Shown here: positions 28,336-38,649 of the stretch, in pieces | How positions within the stretch are numbered: the stretch's first letter is position 1 | Layout of the letters: each line of letters begins with the position of its first letter | Origin: Planctomycetaceae bacterium | GTDB lineage: Bacteria > Planctomycetota > Planctomycetia > Planctomycetales > Planctomycetaceae | Assembly: GCA_028284145.1 (NCBI GenBank) | Contig: JANQSH010000140.1 | Location: forward strand, 1-64,000 | Reading direction: 5' to 3' | DNA length: 64,000 nt | Notes under the pieces: model-generated | Databases searched by the model: none | The model's input: only the letters and a program-made list of their open reading frames with translations | What the model was told of the DNA's origin: nothing | Translations under genes and position numbers: made by a program

Positions 28336-29913
28336 ATGATTTTTTGTTCTTTTGCCCGAAGTCTCTTTCTGGTTGTTGTCTTATCACCCACGATGTTGCT
28401 GGCGCAAGTCGGAGTGATGGGAGGCACTTTGGAGTCCATCGAACCGGGAGGTACGGCTGTGGTCGTCACACCGTTTGGTCGATTGGCAGCACAGGGAAAC
28501 AAGACCTATAAAGTGGCTCCCGCTGCAACGATTACGCTCAACGGGAAGCGAGCCAGGATCGAGCAACTTGCGCCGGGCATGAGGATATCGGTTTACTTCA
28601 CAGGTGATGGGCTGGCCTACAAAGTTGTTGCGCGTGGTACAGCACGAGCGATCGTTCCTCAAACAACCCCACTCGATATTCCGACAATCAATCCGACACA
28701 ACCGGTGTTCCCGCAGCCAGGGACTGAGGAGGATGCCACCATCATCTGGCCTCAATTTCGGGGAACTGATCGAGACAATATCTCGATTGAAACCGGATTA
28801 CTGACCTCATGGCCGGATGCCGGACCTGACGTGCTTTGGACGACACGTGGTCTGGGTGAAGGATACTCGACCGTCAGCATAGCGAACGGGTTTATCTACA
28901 CGATGGGAAATCAGGGCGATTCCGAAGCGTTCCTTGTGATTGATCTGCAAACCGGAAAACCACTGTGGGGTAAAAAACTGGGACCAGCGTACAAGGAAGG
29001 TCAGGGAAATGGTCCGCGCGGGACGCCTTCTGTTGACGCGACGATGGCGTATGCGTTAGGGGCGACGGGAGAACTGGCCGCGATCGATCTGGCTACTCGA
29101 CAGATCCGCTGGCAGAAAAATATCCTCAGTGAATATGGGGGACGGAATATCCAATGGGGCATCAGCGAATCACCTCTGCTGGATGGCGATCGCCTGGTGG
29201 TCACGCCGGGTGGTAATACGGGGACGGTTGTCTGCCTCGACAAGAATACAGGCCGAGACATCTGGAAAGCGGTTGTCCCCGGACAGCCTCAAGCCGGTTA
29301 CGCGTCCGTTGTTCCCATGACTGTGGGAAACATGAAACAATATATCGCCTTCACAAGTAAAGGGGTGGTTGGTATCGGCGCTCGTGATGGGCGAGTTCTC
29401 TGGGCCGATGGTACGGCATCGAATGGTACAGCCAATTGTTCCTCGCCCGTCGTCTATGAAAACAGGGTCTTCTATGCATCGGGATATGGAACCGGCGGAG
29501 CACTTGTTCAACTCGCGGCGGTTGGCAATGGCGTCCAATCGCGCGTTCTCACGAAAACGACCGACATGAAGAACCATCATGGCGGCATGGTTGTCGTCGA
29601 CGGATATGTTTATGGGACGAGCGATCCCGGTGTGCTGACCTGTATTGACCTGCGGAACGGTCAGACCATGTGGCAGGACCGTTCCGTTGGCAAAGGGGCC
29701 GTTTCCTGCGCCGATGGACATCTCTATGTCCGCAGTGAGCGGGGAAGTGTTGCGCTGGTGGAAGCCTCGCCCAATGGGTATAGAGAAAAAGGGCGATTTT
29801 CGCAACCACATCGCAGCGAAAAGTCGTCGTGGCCACATCCTGTCATCGCCGATGGCAAACTCTTCTTACGCGATCAGGACGTGCTGATTTGTTTCGATCT
29901 GAAGAAGCCGTAG
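28336..29913 (+). CDS. Exported PQQ-binding-like beta-propeller protein
   Basis: A signal peptide (SLFLVVVLSPTMLLAQ) opens this 525-residue protein. A small beta domain at about 25-105 (GGTAVVVTPFGRLAA, ATITLNGKRARIEQ) is followed by a Pro/Thr linker. From about 140 it is a beta-propeller with PQQ-type blades (DLQTGKPLWGKKL, DLATRQIRWQKN, DKNTGRDIWKAV, DLRNGQTMWQDR). Such propellers occur in BamB and many planctomycete periplasmic proteins. PQQ ligands of true dehydrogenases are not evident, so a binding or scaffold role is more likely. GAGAG precedes the ATG. Confidence 0.87.
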   Translation: MIFCSFARSLFLVVVLSPTMLLAQVGVMGGTLESIEPGGTAVVVTPFGRLAAQGNKTYKVAPAATITLNGKRARIEQLAPGMRISVYFTGDGLAYKVVARGTARAIVPQTTPLDIPTINPTQPVFPQPGTEEDATIIWPQFRGTDRDNISIETGLLTSWPDAGPDVLWTTRGLGEGYSTVSIANGFIYTMGNQGDSEAFLVIDLQTGKPLWGKKLGPAYKEGQGNGPRGTPSVDATMAYALGATGELAAIDLATRQIRWQKNILSEYGGRNIQWGISESPLLDGDRLVVTPGGNTGTVVCLDKNTGRDIWKAVVPGQPQAGYASVVPMTVGNMKQYIAFTSKGVVGIGARDGRVLWADGTASNGTANCSSPVVYENRVFYASGYGTGGALVQLAAVGNGVQSRVLTKTTDMKNHHGGMVVVDGYVYGTSDPGVLTCIDLRNGQTMWQDRSVGKGAVSCADGHLYVRSERGSVALVEASPNGYREKGRFSQPHRSEKSSWPHPVIADGKLFLRDQDVLICFDLKKP

Positions 29914-29994
29914 ATGGTTGCCTCAACCCAATAACGCTCAAACGATTCACCCATAATTCGACGATGGCAATCCCGGTTTCGAGGGAACGAAGCG

Positions 29995-30978
29995 ATGCAG
30001 CCGTTGGAATTTGAACCGATTCTCAAACGGATTCGCTGGGGTAGTCGGCGGCTCGGTTCTGTTTTGGGGAAGCCGATCGGTGACGAAACCGACTATGCCG
30101 AGAGTTGGGAGATCGCAGACCATGGCGAGGACCAGAGTCGGGTTTGCGATGGGCATCCCTGGGCGGGGCGGACTCTGAACGATCTGGTGGAATCGGAAAA
30201 CGAAGCTTTGTTCGGTCGTCATGCCGGCCGGAAACAGTTTCCCCTGCTGATCAAATACCTCGATGCCTGCGATCATCTGTCGGTTCAGGTTCATCCCGAC
30301 GATCAACTGGCAAGACAATTCGACCCGGCAGAAAATGGGAAAACCGAAGCGTGGGTGATCATCGACGCCGAGCCTGGGAGCCGGTTGTACGCAGGCCTGA
30401 AAGAGGGGGTTGATGAAACCACATTGCGAGACGCTTTGGAAAGCGGCGATTGTGAAAACTGCCTGCACAGTTTTGAAGTCGCCCCGGGAGATTGTCTGTT
30501 TATTCCTGCCGGCACGGTGCATGCCATCGGTGCGGGAATCCTGCTGGCGGAAGTGCAGCAATCGAGCGATCTGACATTCCGGCTGTACGACTGGGGACGT
30601 GTTGGTGCGGATGGAAAATCTCGTGAGATCCATGTCGAGGAGTCAATTCGCTGCACCGACTTTACAAGTGGACCAGTCAATCCCGTCGTGCCGGAGACGG
30701 TGAAGAACGATGAAGTGACGACGGAGCAGCTTGTTGACTGTCCGTTTTTCGTGATGCACCGGCATACAACGGATCAGAGTTTCGTCCTGTCTCATGAGGA
30801 CCGATTTCAGGTTCTAATGGGACTTTCCGGAGAGGCGGAACTGGATTTCGGTAATGGCACAATCGCGATGAGTGCCGGAAAAACAGCGCTCATCCCCGCC
30901 GCTTTTCAAGGAAAATTGTTAATTCGGCTTGAAGGTGAAACGACAATTCTGTCGGCGTTTCTGCCCGATATGATTTAG
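29995..30978 (+). CDS. manA: Mannose-6-phosphate isomerase, class I
   Basis: This 327-residue cupin enzyme interconverts mannose-6-phosphate and fructose-6-phosphate, feeding GDP-mannose and surface sugars. Zinc ligands are seen in SVQVHPDD (Gln and His, about 97-102), in KTEAWVII (Glu) and in GTVHAIG (His). The length matches the short bacterial class. GAGGGAA precedes the ATG. The stop overlaps the glnD stop on the opposite strand through TTAG. Confidence 0.93.
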   Translation: MQPLEFEPILKRIRWGSRRLGSVLGKPIGDETDYAESWEIADHGEDQSRVCDGHPWAGRTLNDLVESENEALFGRHAGRKQFPLLIKYLDACDHLSVQVHPDDQLARQFDPAENGKTEAWVIIDAEPGSRLYAGLKEGVDETTLRDALESGDCENCLHSFEVAPGDCLFIPAGTVHAIGAGILLAEVQQSSDLTFRLYDWGRVGADGKSREIHVEESIRCTDFTSGPVNPVVPETVKNDEVTTEQLVDCPFFVMHRHTTDQSFVLSHEDRFQVLMGLSGEAELDFGNGTIAMSAGKTALIPAAFQGKLLIRLEGETTILSAFLPDMI

Positions 30979-33698
30979 CGCACAAATTGCAGATACCCCT
31001 CTCGCTCGAATTGAGCGATCGTTTCATAAAGTTCCTGCTTGATATGATTAAGACGCTCTGTATCGGTGATTTTCCTGCCCGTTTCGTCCGTCACGTAGAA
31101 CACATCGACCACCTGATCAAAATGTGTCGAGATTTTGGCCAGCGTCAGAGCAAGTTCCAATTTGTGCAACTTGAGGCCGATGGTATAGAGTAGACCGAGC
31201 CGATCGTGACAGAAGATATCGATTATCGTTGCCCGGTCGGAACTGGAATTGTCGATCGAAACACGGGTCGGCAGTCCGGAAATGGGTTCCGCATCGTTAG
31301 ATTGTCCATAACGCGTATTGCGTTGAAACATTTCCGGAACACTGGTTTCATTCAACAGCGACTTGCGAATCGCTTCTTCGGTTTCCTCCAGTCTTTGGTC
31401 CGAAACCAGCCCCTCGAAATCGTTGTCAATGACACGAAAACTGTCGATTGCCACTCCATCGTCATTCGTACTGATTTCGGCTGAAAGGATTTCCAACCGC
31501 TTGGCTGACAGTGTGCCTGTCGTCTTGTAGAAGCAGCCCTTATCGTTCTGCGGACCAACAATCACGCGATATTCAATAATGCCGGTTTCTTCGTTTTGTA
31601 TCCCACGAACGATAATGTCATGCGGTTTCATTTGACGCAGGACATCAATGTCAGCGGCGATCTGATACGGTGCAGTATGAATCAGGTATTGCGGGGAAAA
31701 CCTGTCGAGGTATTCGTTAAGAATCTGTTCTGAAGGAATCGAACTCTCCTCCGACGTTCGCCCGCCATTTGTCACGGGAGCAATTGAAGAGATGACTTTG
31801 TCCCGAATGCGCTGGATACGTTCTTTGAGATGATAAGAATGGTGCTTGCCGCTCAATGTGACCATCGCGCGATCGTACAATTCGCTTAGCAGTTCCGCTT
31901 TCCAGTCAGTCCAGGTTTTGGGGCCGACAGCGATCAAATCCGCAGCCGAGAGAACGTAGAGCATCCGCAATGTTTTCGGGTTGCCGACCTGGTGGCTGAA
32001 TGGCACATAAACTTTTGGATCGGAAATGTCGCGGCGAAAGGCGAGGTGCGACATCAGCAGATGTTTGTGGACGAGAAATTTCAAAACCTTCGCATCCTGT
32101 TCCGACAGGTAAAGCCGTTGGGTTATGCGTTCGGCAATTTGAAGCCCAACATCGCTGTGGTCTTTTTCAAATCCTTTCCCCAGATCATGCAACAGCAAAG
32201 CCAGATGCAATATCTCTTTTTGCTTCAATGGTTGGTATGCTGCGCCCAGTGGTCCATCGTCATCATCCATGGCGGTGGCGGCTTCGACGGCCCTCAAGGT
32301 GTGTTCGTCGACCGTATAGCTATGATACTGGTTGAACTGAAGCAGGCCCCGAGCGCGTGTTACATCGGGAACGAGGATATCGAGGATTCCGGTCTCGTAC
32401 AGGCTTCGTAGTATGGGACCAAGCGGCTTTGAAGTCCGCATGATATCCAGAAACAATTGGGCGCTGGTGGGTGATACAAACGGCGGGATCTGTTCGGCAG
32501 CCTTGCGAATGGTATCAACCAGTTTGGGCGTTGGCAAAACACCATATAAAGCCGCCGAACGATACAGGCGGAGAATTTCAGACAGGTCACACGTCACCTT
32601 GTCGACGTGTTTCGGAAGAACGTCGATGGAATCATGGCCCACCTTGAGGTACCGATTCGCACGGTGTGTTGTGAACATGCGGCCCATGTTGTAGAGAACG
32701 GTTTTTCGACGGTGCACCTGGACGAATTGCTGCGTGATGTTAGCGATCGCGCCACTGTGACGAAAGTACTCCTGCATGAATCGTTCGACTGGTCTTTGTC
32801 CCGGCTTTTCCTGCACACGACGTTGTTCGGTCAGTCGCAGTTGTTCGTCGCGCGTCAGAACATCCTGTTCCTTATTGGCGTGGAAGTGAAGATCGTGCCG
32901 AAGCCGCATGATGTAGTTCTGTGCGTCAGTCAGCAGCCGGGCATCTTCTCGCGTGAGCGTACCATGCCGACGCAGGGAATCGATTCCACGAATTCGATAA
33001 TGTGCGTAGCCAATCCACCGCAGCAGGTGAATGTCGCGTAACCCGCCAAGTGAACGTTTGATGTCAGGTTCAAGTTGGCTGACCGTTGTACCATACTCTT
33101 TCCGTTCCTCCTCACGGGCGGTGATACAGGCTTCTACAAAGGGACGGACCTTGTACCGAATCACGCGGTTGTAGAATTTTTTCTGAAACTGTTCAAACAG
33201 CAATTCCGATCCCCAGGTCAGCCGTGCTTCAATCAATGCCGTGGTGACTTCGGTTTCCTGTTTTGCCAATGCGATGGCTTCATTGATTGTTCGCACGCTG
33301 TGGCCGAGTTTCACATTGGCATCCCAACAGTCGCGCACCACTTGCGATGTGATTTTGGTAAACAATTCACTGGCAGGACCAGCATGGAGAAACATCAGAT
33401 CGCTATCGGAATAGGGAGACATCTCCCCCCGCCCCGACCCACCCAATGCCACCAACGCGGAACTTTCCGCAATCAATTTTCGATCAGAATCGGAATGGTG
33501 GCCGAGAGCATCCAGAAACAGTCCGACGAGAAACGCGTCGGTGCCATCGGAGATGACCGACGCCACCTGCATTCCTGTCGCGTCCCTTTCGAATAGTTTT
33601 CGTGCGCGTTCTCGGACAGCCTGGATCTTTTGCCGTTTGGCCTCCAGCAGTTTGAGCGGATCGTCGGTCGATTGCGCCGTCTCTACGGGGCTGTTCAT
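30975..33698 (-). CDS. glnD: Bifunctional uridylyltransferase/uridylyl-removing enzyme GlnD
   Basis: At 907 residues this is the nitrogen sensor that adds UMP to PII when glutamine is low and removes it when high. Domains in order are the nucleotidyltransferase GGSGRGEMSPYSDSDL (about 85-100), the HD hydrolase with LALLLHDLGKGFEKDHSD (about 500), and two C-terminal ACT domains that sense glutamine (VIVGPQNDKGCFYKTTG and IIDIFCHDRLGLLYT). All key residues look intact. Its targets, two PII genes with conserved T-loop Tyr, lie just upstream on the same strand. Confidence 0.95.
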   Translation of the reverse strand: MNSPVETAQSTDDPLKLLEAKRQKIQAVRERARKLFERDATGMQVASVISDGTDAFLVGLFLDALGHHSDSDRKLIAESSALVALGGSGRGEMSPYSDSDLMFLHAGPASELFTKITSQVVRDCWDANVKLGHSVRTINEAIALAKQETEVTTALIEARLTWGSELLFEQFQKKFYNRVIRYKVRPFVEACITAREEERKEYGTTVSQLEPDIKRSLGGLRDIHLLRWIGYAHYRIRGIDSLRRHGTLTREDARLLTDAQNYIMRLRHDLHFHANKEQDVLTRDEQLRLTEQRRVQEKPGQRPVERFMQEYFRHSGAIANITQQFVQVHRRKTVLYNMGRMFTTHRANRYLKVGHDSIDVLPKHVDKVTCDLSEILRLYRSAALYGVLPTPKLVDTIRKAAEQIPPFVSPTSAQLFLDIMRTSKPLGPILRSLYETGILDILVPDVTRARGLLQFNQYHSYTVDEHTLRAVEAATAMDDDDGPLGAAYQPLKQKEILHLALLLHDLGKGFEKDHSDVGLQIAERITQRLYLSEQDAKVLKFLVHKHLLMSHLAFRRDISDPKVYVPFSHQVGNPKTLRMLYVLSAADLIAVGPKTWTDWKAELLSELYDRAMVTLSGKHHSYHLKERIQRIRDKVISSIAPVTNGGRTSEESSIPSEQILNEYLDRFSPQYLIHTAPYQIAADIDVLRQMKPHDIIVRGIQNEETGIIEYRVIVGPQNDKGCFYKTTGTLSAKRLEILSAEISTNDDGVAIDSFRVIDNDFEGLVSDQRLEETEEAIRKSLLNETSVPEMFQRNTRYGQSNDAEPISGLPTRVSIDNSSSDRATIIDIFCHDRLGLLYTIGLKLHKLELALTLAKISTHFDQVVDVFYVTDETGRKITDTERLNHIKQELYETIAQFEREGYLQFVR

Positions 33699-33738
33699 CG
33701 CATCTCGAATTTTTGAGTTGGGGGGAAAGAGTTGCGTT

Positions 33739-33875
33739 TAGAGCATATTATACTCTTCTGTGCCGCGATGACTCTAGCCGCGCCGATACCTCGACGCGGT
33801 ACCGCCGTGCGTAGCACGTCGGCTGGCAGAGGCCCCACGAGTCAGAGACGTTACACCAGAAGGTCAACTGCTCTA
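33739..33875 (+). repeat. Dispersed repeat R1, copy 6 with R3 centre
   Basis: Ends are intact (TAGAGCATATTATACTCTTC and GGTCAACTGCTCTA), but the centre is replaced by a longer GC-rich module (GATACCTCGACGCGGTACCG, then TAGCACGTCGGCTGGCAGA), giving 137 bases. It sits upstream of glnD. No gene is seen in 33699-34036. Confidence 0.88.
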
Positions 33876-34036
33876 GCCTGTTCGACTCCGTTCGATTTTA
33901 CATCATGCGGAGGGGGAAAAGCAGCGGCATCGTGACCAAATTGTATTATTGAATGCAAACGGACGCCGACATGCTCATTCCGGCAAATCGGCGTTCGTAA
34001 AAGTCGTTGGCAGTGGAGCTGCTCAATGATTTCCGA

Positions 34037-34399
<363 letters not shown>

Positions 34400-34466
34400 T
34401 TAACAATGTTTTCGATATGGAAATCTCAGTTAGTTGTGACGATCTCGTGATTTTGGCCAAAAAACC

Positions 34467-35152
<686 letters not shown>

Positions 35153-35153
35153 C

Positions 35154-35255
35154 TGGAGCGTATTGCGCTCTTCTGTGGCGCGAAAATCGTCTTTTGGCCT
35201 TCAAACACAGACTCCCACGAGCGAAAACCGTCATACGAAAAGGTAAACTGCTCTA
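35154..35255 (+). repeat. Dispersed repeat R1, copy 8
   Basis: Starts TGGAGCGTATTGCGCTCTTC and ends AAAGGTAAACTGCTCTA; GAAAATCGTC subfamily. It lies between the second PII gene and the sigma54 activator. The remaining 35256-35552 shows no gene. Confidence 0.9.
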
Positions 35256-35552
35256 AAGAAAAACCTGTTCCATTTGGAGACAATCTCCACAGAAAGTGTC
35301 AACACGTTGTTATAAAATAAGTTACGTGTCCTGCTTGCGGATTCCCGAAGAATTCGTCTGCCCGAGGGAATTACAGCGGTGAGGCGCTTTGAATCTTCCG
35401 GAATCACCAAAGTCGCGACGATTTTGCATTGAGAGAGCGCAGGTTTTCGTGTTTTGGCCACACGACATCGGCGAATCACGCCGGTGTAGCGCGATTCACA
35501 AAGATGCGACACTGTTCAAACGGGAATGGAGCACCACAAGAGATCGAAAGAT

Positions 35553-36584
35553 TCACCGAAAATCAGAGCCGTCCAGTTCATGGTTCTTCATCAGTCGATA
35601 GAGCGTACCTCTTGGGATTTGGGCTTCTTCGGCAGCGATCGTGACATTCCCGTCATGTCTCTGCAACAGGTCGCTCAGATACTCCCGCTCGAATTCGGCA
35701 ACGTGTTCCGCACGTGCCTGGAAGAAACCTGTCGACTTCTCTGGACCACCCAAAGCGCGGCCGGCCTCGGTAACGAGTCCTTCCGGCAAATCCTCCACGT
35801 TAATCATGTCGTCCTGAGTCAACACGATGCCCCGGCGGATAACATTCTGCAATTCGCGAACGTTACCTGGCCAGGAGTATCGCGTCATCACCTGGTATGC
35901 TTCGGGCGTGATGGCGACAACCTCCCGGTCCATTTCGAGGCTGAAGCGGCAAGCAAAGTACTCGGCCAATAATCCAATGTCATCACCCCGCTTTCTTAAA
36001 GCGGGCAGATGGATCGTCACCACATTAATGCGGTAGTACAAATCGTCACGGAATAACTTATCGGCGACGAGTTGATTCAGATCTTTGGCAGTTGCCGCCA
36101 CAATTCTCACGTCGACCGGAACTTCTTCATTCCCTCCCACTCGCCGCAATTTTCGCTCCTGCAGCGTTCGCAGCAACTTGGCCTGTAAAAGCAGTGGGAG
36201 TTCGCCAATTTCATCAAGGAAAAACGTTCCGCCGTTGCAAGTTTCCAAAAGTCCTTTGCGTCGGGACTCCGCCCCGGTGAAGGCTCCTTTTTCATACCCA
36301 AAGAATTCGCTTTCCAGCAGATTCTCGGGAATCGCTCCGCAGTCGACAGCAATGAAAGGTTTGTCGGCGCGCGGGCTGCCAGCGTGAACGGAGCGGGCAA
36401 CCAGTTCCTTGCCCGTGCCTGTTTCACCCTGAATGAGGACATCGACGTTCGTTGGTGCGACCTGACGAATTGTGGCGAACACCTTCTTCATTGCCGGAGA
36501 TCCGCCTACGAAATCCTCGTAGAACGGATCACGTTCATCCGTCGTGGAAGAATCATCCGGTTTGGGAGAAGGTTGCTCGCTCAT
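35553..36584 (-). CDS. Sigma54-dependent transcription activator without receiver domain
   Basis: This 343-residue AAA+ activator remodels sigma54-RNA polymerase. Visible are Walker A GETGTGKE (about 54-61), the sigma54-contacting [12 protein letters not shown] loop, Walker [10 protein letters not shown], the R-finger region [11 protein letters not shown], and a C-terminal Fis-type helix-turn-helix ([20 protein letters not shown]). Only about 25 residues precede the AAA+ domain, so the phosphoreceiver of NtrC is missing. Its place between PII and amt suggests control of nitrogen genes, which is inference. The activity must be regulated by other means, such as partner proteins. Confidence 0.92.
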   Translation of the reverse strand: MSEQPSPKPDDSSTTDERDPFYEDFVGGSPAMKKVFATIRQVAPTNVDVLIQGETGTGKELVARSVHAGSPRADKPFIAVDCGAIPENLLESEFFGYEKGAFTGAESRRKGLLETCNGGTFFLDEIGELPLLLQAKLLRTLQERKLRRVGGNEEVPVDVRIVAATAKDLNQLVADKLFRDDLYYRINVVTIHLPALRKRGDDIGLLAEYFACRFSLEMDREVVAITPEAYQVMTRYSWPGNVRELQNVIRRGIVLTQDDMINVEDLPEGLVTEAGRALGGPEKSTGFFQARAEHVAEFEREYLSDLLQRHDGNVTIAAEEAQIPRGTLYRLMKNHELDGSDFR

Positions 36585-36622
36585 CAATTCATCTTGGTCT
36601 GCCCAGTTCTACGATCATGGAA

Positions 36623-38212
36623 TCAGAGGAAGATGTAACCTTCCTCACCATGTTCCGAGAGATCCAGCCCCTGAATTTCCCCCTGCTCTTCAACCCGTAA
36701 ACCGATGATCACATCGATGATTTTCAGCAGAATGAAGGAACCAGCAATCGCCAAACCAGCGGAAGCGCCAATCGCGACAAACTGGTTTCGCATTAAATGG
36801 GTATTGCCGGCTTCAAGCAGACCACCCATGCCACCGGTGACTGCGGCCGTAGCGAATACACCGGTCAAAATCGCACCAACCGTTCCGCCGACACCATGCA
36901 CGCCGAAGGCATCCAGCGAGTCGTCGTATTTCAGTTTCTGTTTGAGCGATGCAACGGCCCAATAGCAGGCGACACCAGCCACAGCACCGAGAATCATCCC
37001 GTGCAGTGGATTCACCGCACCGGCTGCGGGAGTGATGCAAACGAGCCCGGCGACCGCACCAGAAGCCGCTCCCAAAATGCTCGGCTTGCCTTGCGTAAAC
37101 CATTCCGCCAGCGTCCAGGAAATAACTCCAGCGGCGGCAGCCAGGTGAGTTGCGACAAAAGCATTGGAAGCAACGGCATCGGCGGCGACGGCAGAACCGG
37201 CATTAAAACCAAACCAGCCGACCCACAGCATCGCGGCGCCAATGCAGGTGTAGGTCAGGTTATGCGGCGGCATGGGTTCCTGGCCAAATCCAAGCCGGCG
37301 ACCGATCAACAGGCAGCAAACCAGAGCCGATACCCCGGAGCTGATATGCACGACCGTCCCGCCGGCGAAATCGAGTCCCTCAAATTCTCCTACCAGCAGC
37401 CAGCCATTTCCAGACCAGACCCAGTGGCAGATCGGACAGTAAATCAACAGTCCCCACAGAACGCTGAACAAGGCCATCGCACTGAATTTCATTCGTTCGG
37501 CGAACGCACCGCAAATGAGGGCCGGAGTGATGATGAAAAACATCATCTGAAATGCCATGTGGATTGATCGAGTGATAGTCCCTTCCATTGGCACGAGACG
37601 TTGATTTTTATATGTGACGGTTTCGCCATCCAGTTCGACTTCACGTCCCTCTTCGTCAATCCATTCCGGCAGCACACCGTTGAGCATCACGTAATCAAAA
37701 TTTCCAACCAGGCCGATTTTCTGGTTAACCTCTTCACCATCTTCGTTTTCAATTTTGTAGCCCGTCTCAAAGGTCAGCGCTTCGAGGTCCGGCCCGAAGG
37801 CGAGGCTGTAGCCGACCACCGCCCATACGACCGACATCAGGCCCATCAGGAAGATGCACTGCATCATCACGCTGAGGATGTTCTTTTTCCTGACCAGGCC
37901 GCCATAAAACAGCGCAAGTCCGGGAGCGGTCATCATCAAAACCAGAGCACAGGAAACGAGCATCCAGGCGGTATCGGCACCATCCAGACCAGGCGCGATG
38001 GGGTAATCAGTCGCTTCTGACTCTTTGCCGGCTGCGGCATTGCCCTTGGCTCTGTTGGATGAAGCGTCGTCATCCATCGTCTCGCCTTCATCTGCAGTGG
38101 TCGATGCCTCATTAGTGGTTGCAGGGTCTTCAGCTGCCCATAAATTGATCGAACTCAAACCAGCTGAACAAATACCCAACGTGAGAATGGCGAACAGAAG
38201 TAAGCGCTTCAT
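36623..38212 (-). CDS. amt: Ammonium transporter Amt with signal peptide and acidic N-terminal region
   Basis: The 529-residue protein starts at ATG 38212 (GAGGGG upstream). A signal peptide (KRLLLFAILTLGICSAGLSS) is followed by about 40 Asp/Glu/Ala-rich residues and the Amt channel (TAWMLVSCALVLMMTAPGLA; NGWLLVGEFEGLDFAGG; WFGFNAGSAVAADAVASNAF). An extra polar loop of about 60 residues (from TGYKIENEDGEEVNQK to TVTYKNQRLVPMEGTITRS) interrupts the early membrane segments. Amt proteins conduct ammonium and are gated by GlnK. The following activator gene starts 38 bases beyond its stop-side boundary on the same strand. Confidence 0.93.
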   Translation of the reverse strand: MKRLLLFAILTLGICSAGLSSINLWAAEDPATTNEASTTADEGETMDDDASSNRAKGNAAAGKESEATDYPIAPGLDGADTAWMLVSCALVLMMTAPGLALFYGGLVRKKNILSVMMQCIFLMGLMSVVWAVVGYSLAFGPDLEALTFETGYKIENEDGEEVNQKIGLVGNFDYVMLNGVLPEWIDEEGREVELDGETVTYKNQRLVPMEGTITRSIHMAFQMMFFIITPALICGAFAERMKFSAMALFSVLWGLLIYCPICHWVWSGNGWLLVGEFEGLDFAGGTVVHISSGVSALVCCLLIGRRLGFGQEPMPPHNLTYTCIGAAMLWVGWFGFNAGSAVAADAVASNAFVATHLAAAAGVISWTLAEWFTQGKPSILGAASGAVAGLVCITPAAGAVNPLHGMILGAVAGVACYWAVASLKQKLKYDDSLDAFGVHGVGGTVGAILTGVFATAAVTGGMGGLLEAGNTHLMRNQFVAIGASAGLAIAGSFILLKIIDVIIGLRVEEQGEIQGLDLSEHGEEGYIFL

Positions 38213-38649
38213 CAGGTTCCCCTCAATAGAAAAATGTGAAAAGGTGGCGGCCTTCATTGAACAATCAAACTGACCGCAGATTCTTGGTGAATTTCGAATG
38301 GCGAATGGGATTGTGAACCGTGAGAGGGAGGACAGTGCGGCGGAAACCGATCCTGGGGATTCCGCACGAGGTTGCCCAACCGTTGAGCGCTTGGTTGGTT
38401 CCATCGCGTCGGCACCTCTGCCGAAACTCCAAATGTAGCCAAGAACATACCGCTAATGCCTCAGAACCTCTACATTCCCGGCGAAAAAAGCAGGACGAAT
38501 GGGAACAATTTTCCACGTTTGAGATCGATTCTCGTGGATGAGTGAGTCGATTGACCCTGGAAAATCATGCGGGGATAATAAACATCGTAGAAAATCAGGC
38601 CGGCTGCGAAAGCTTCAATTTTGAGGTGACGCAACAAGGAGAGATTATT
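38213..38649. other. Divergent intergenic region between amt and ilvA
   Basis: It separates the minus-strand amt from the plus-strand threonine deaminase gene. A sigma54 promoter was sought upstream of amt; the nearest look-alike (GCACGAGGTTGC around 38367) has wrong spacing and the other orientation. No gene, R1 or R2 copy is seen. Confidence 0.4.

Noticed and set aside
38360-38380. Sigma54 promoter near amt
   Set aside because: The GCACGAGGTTGC look-alike has the wrong spacing and faces away from amt.
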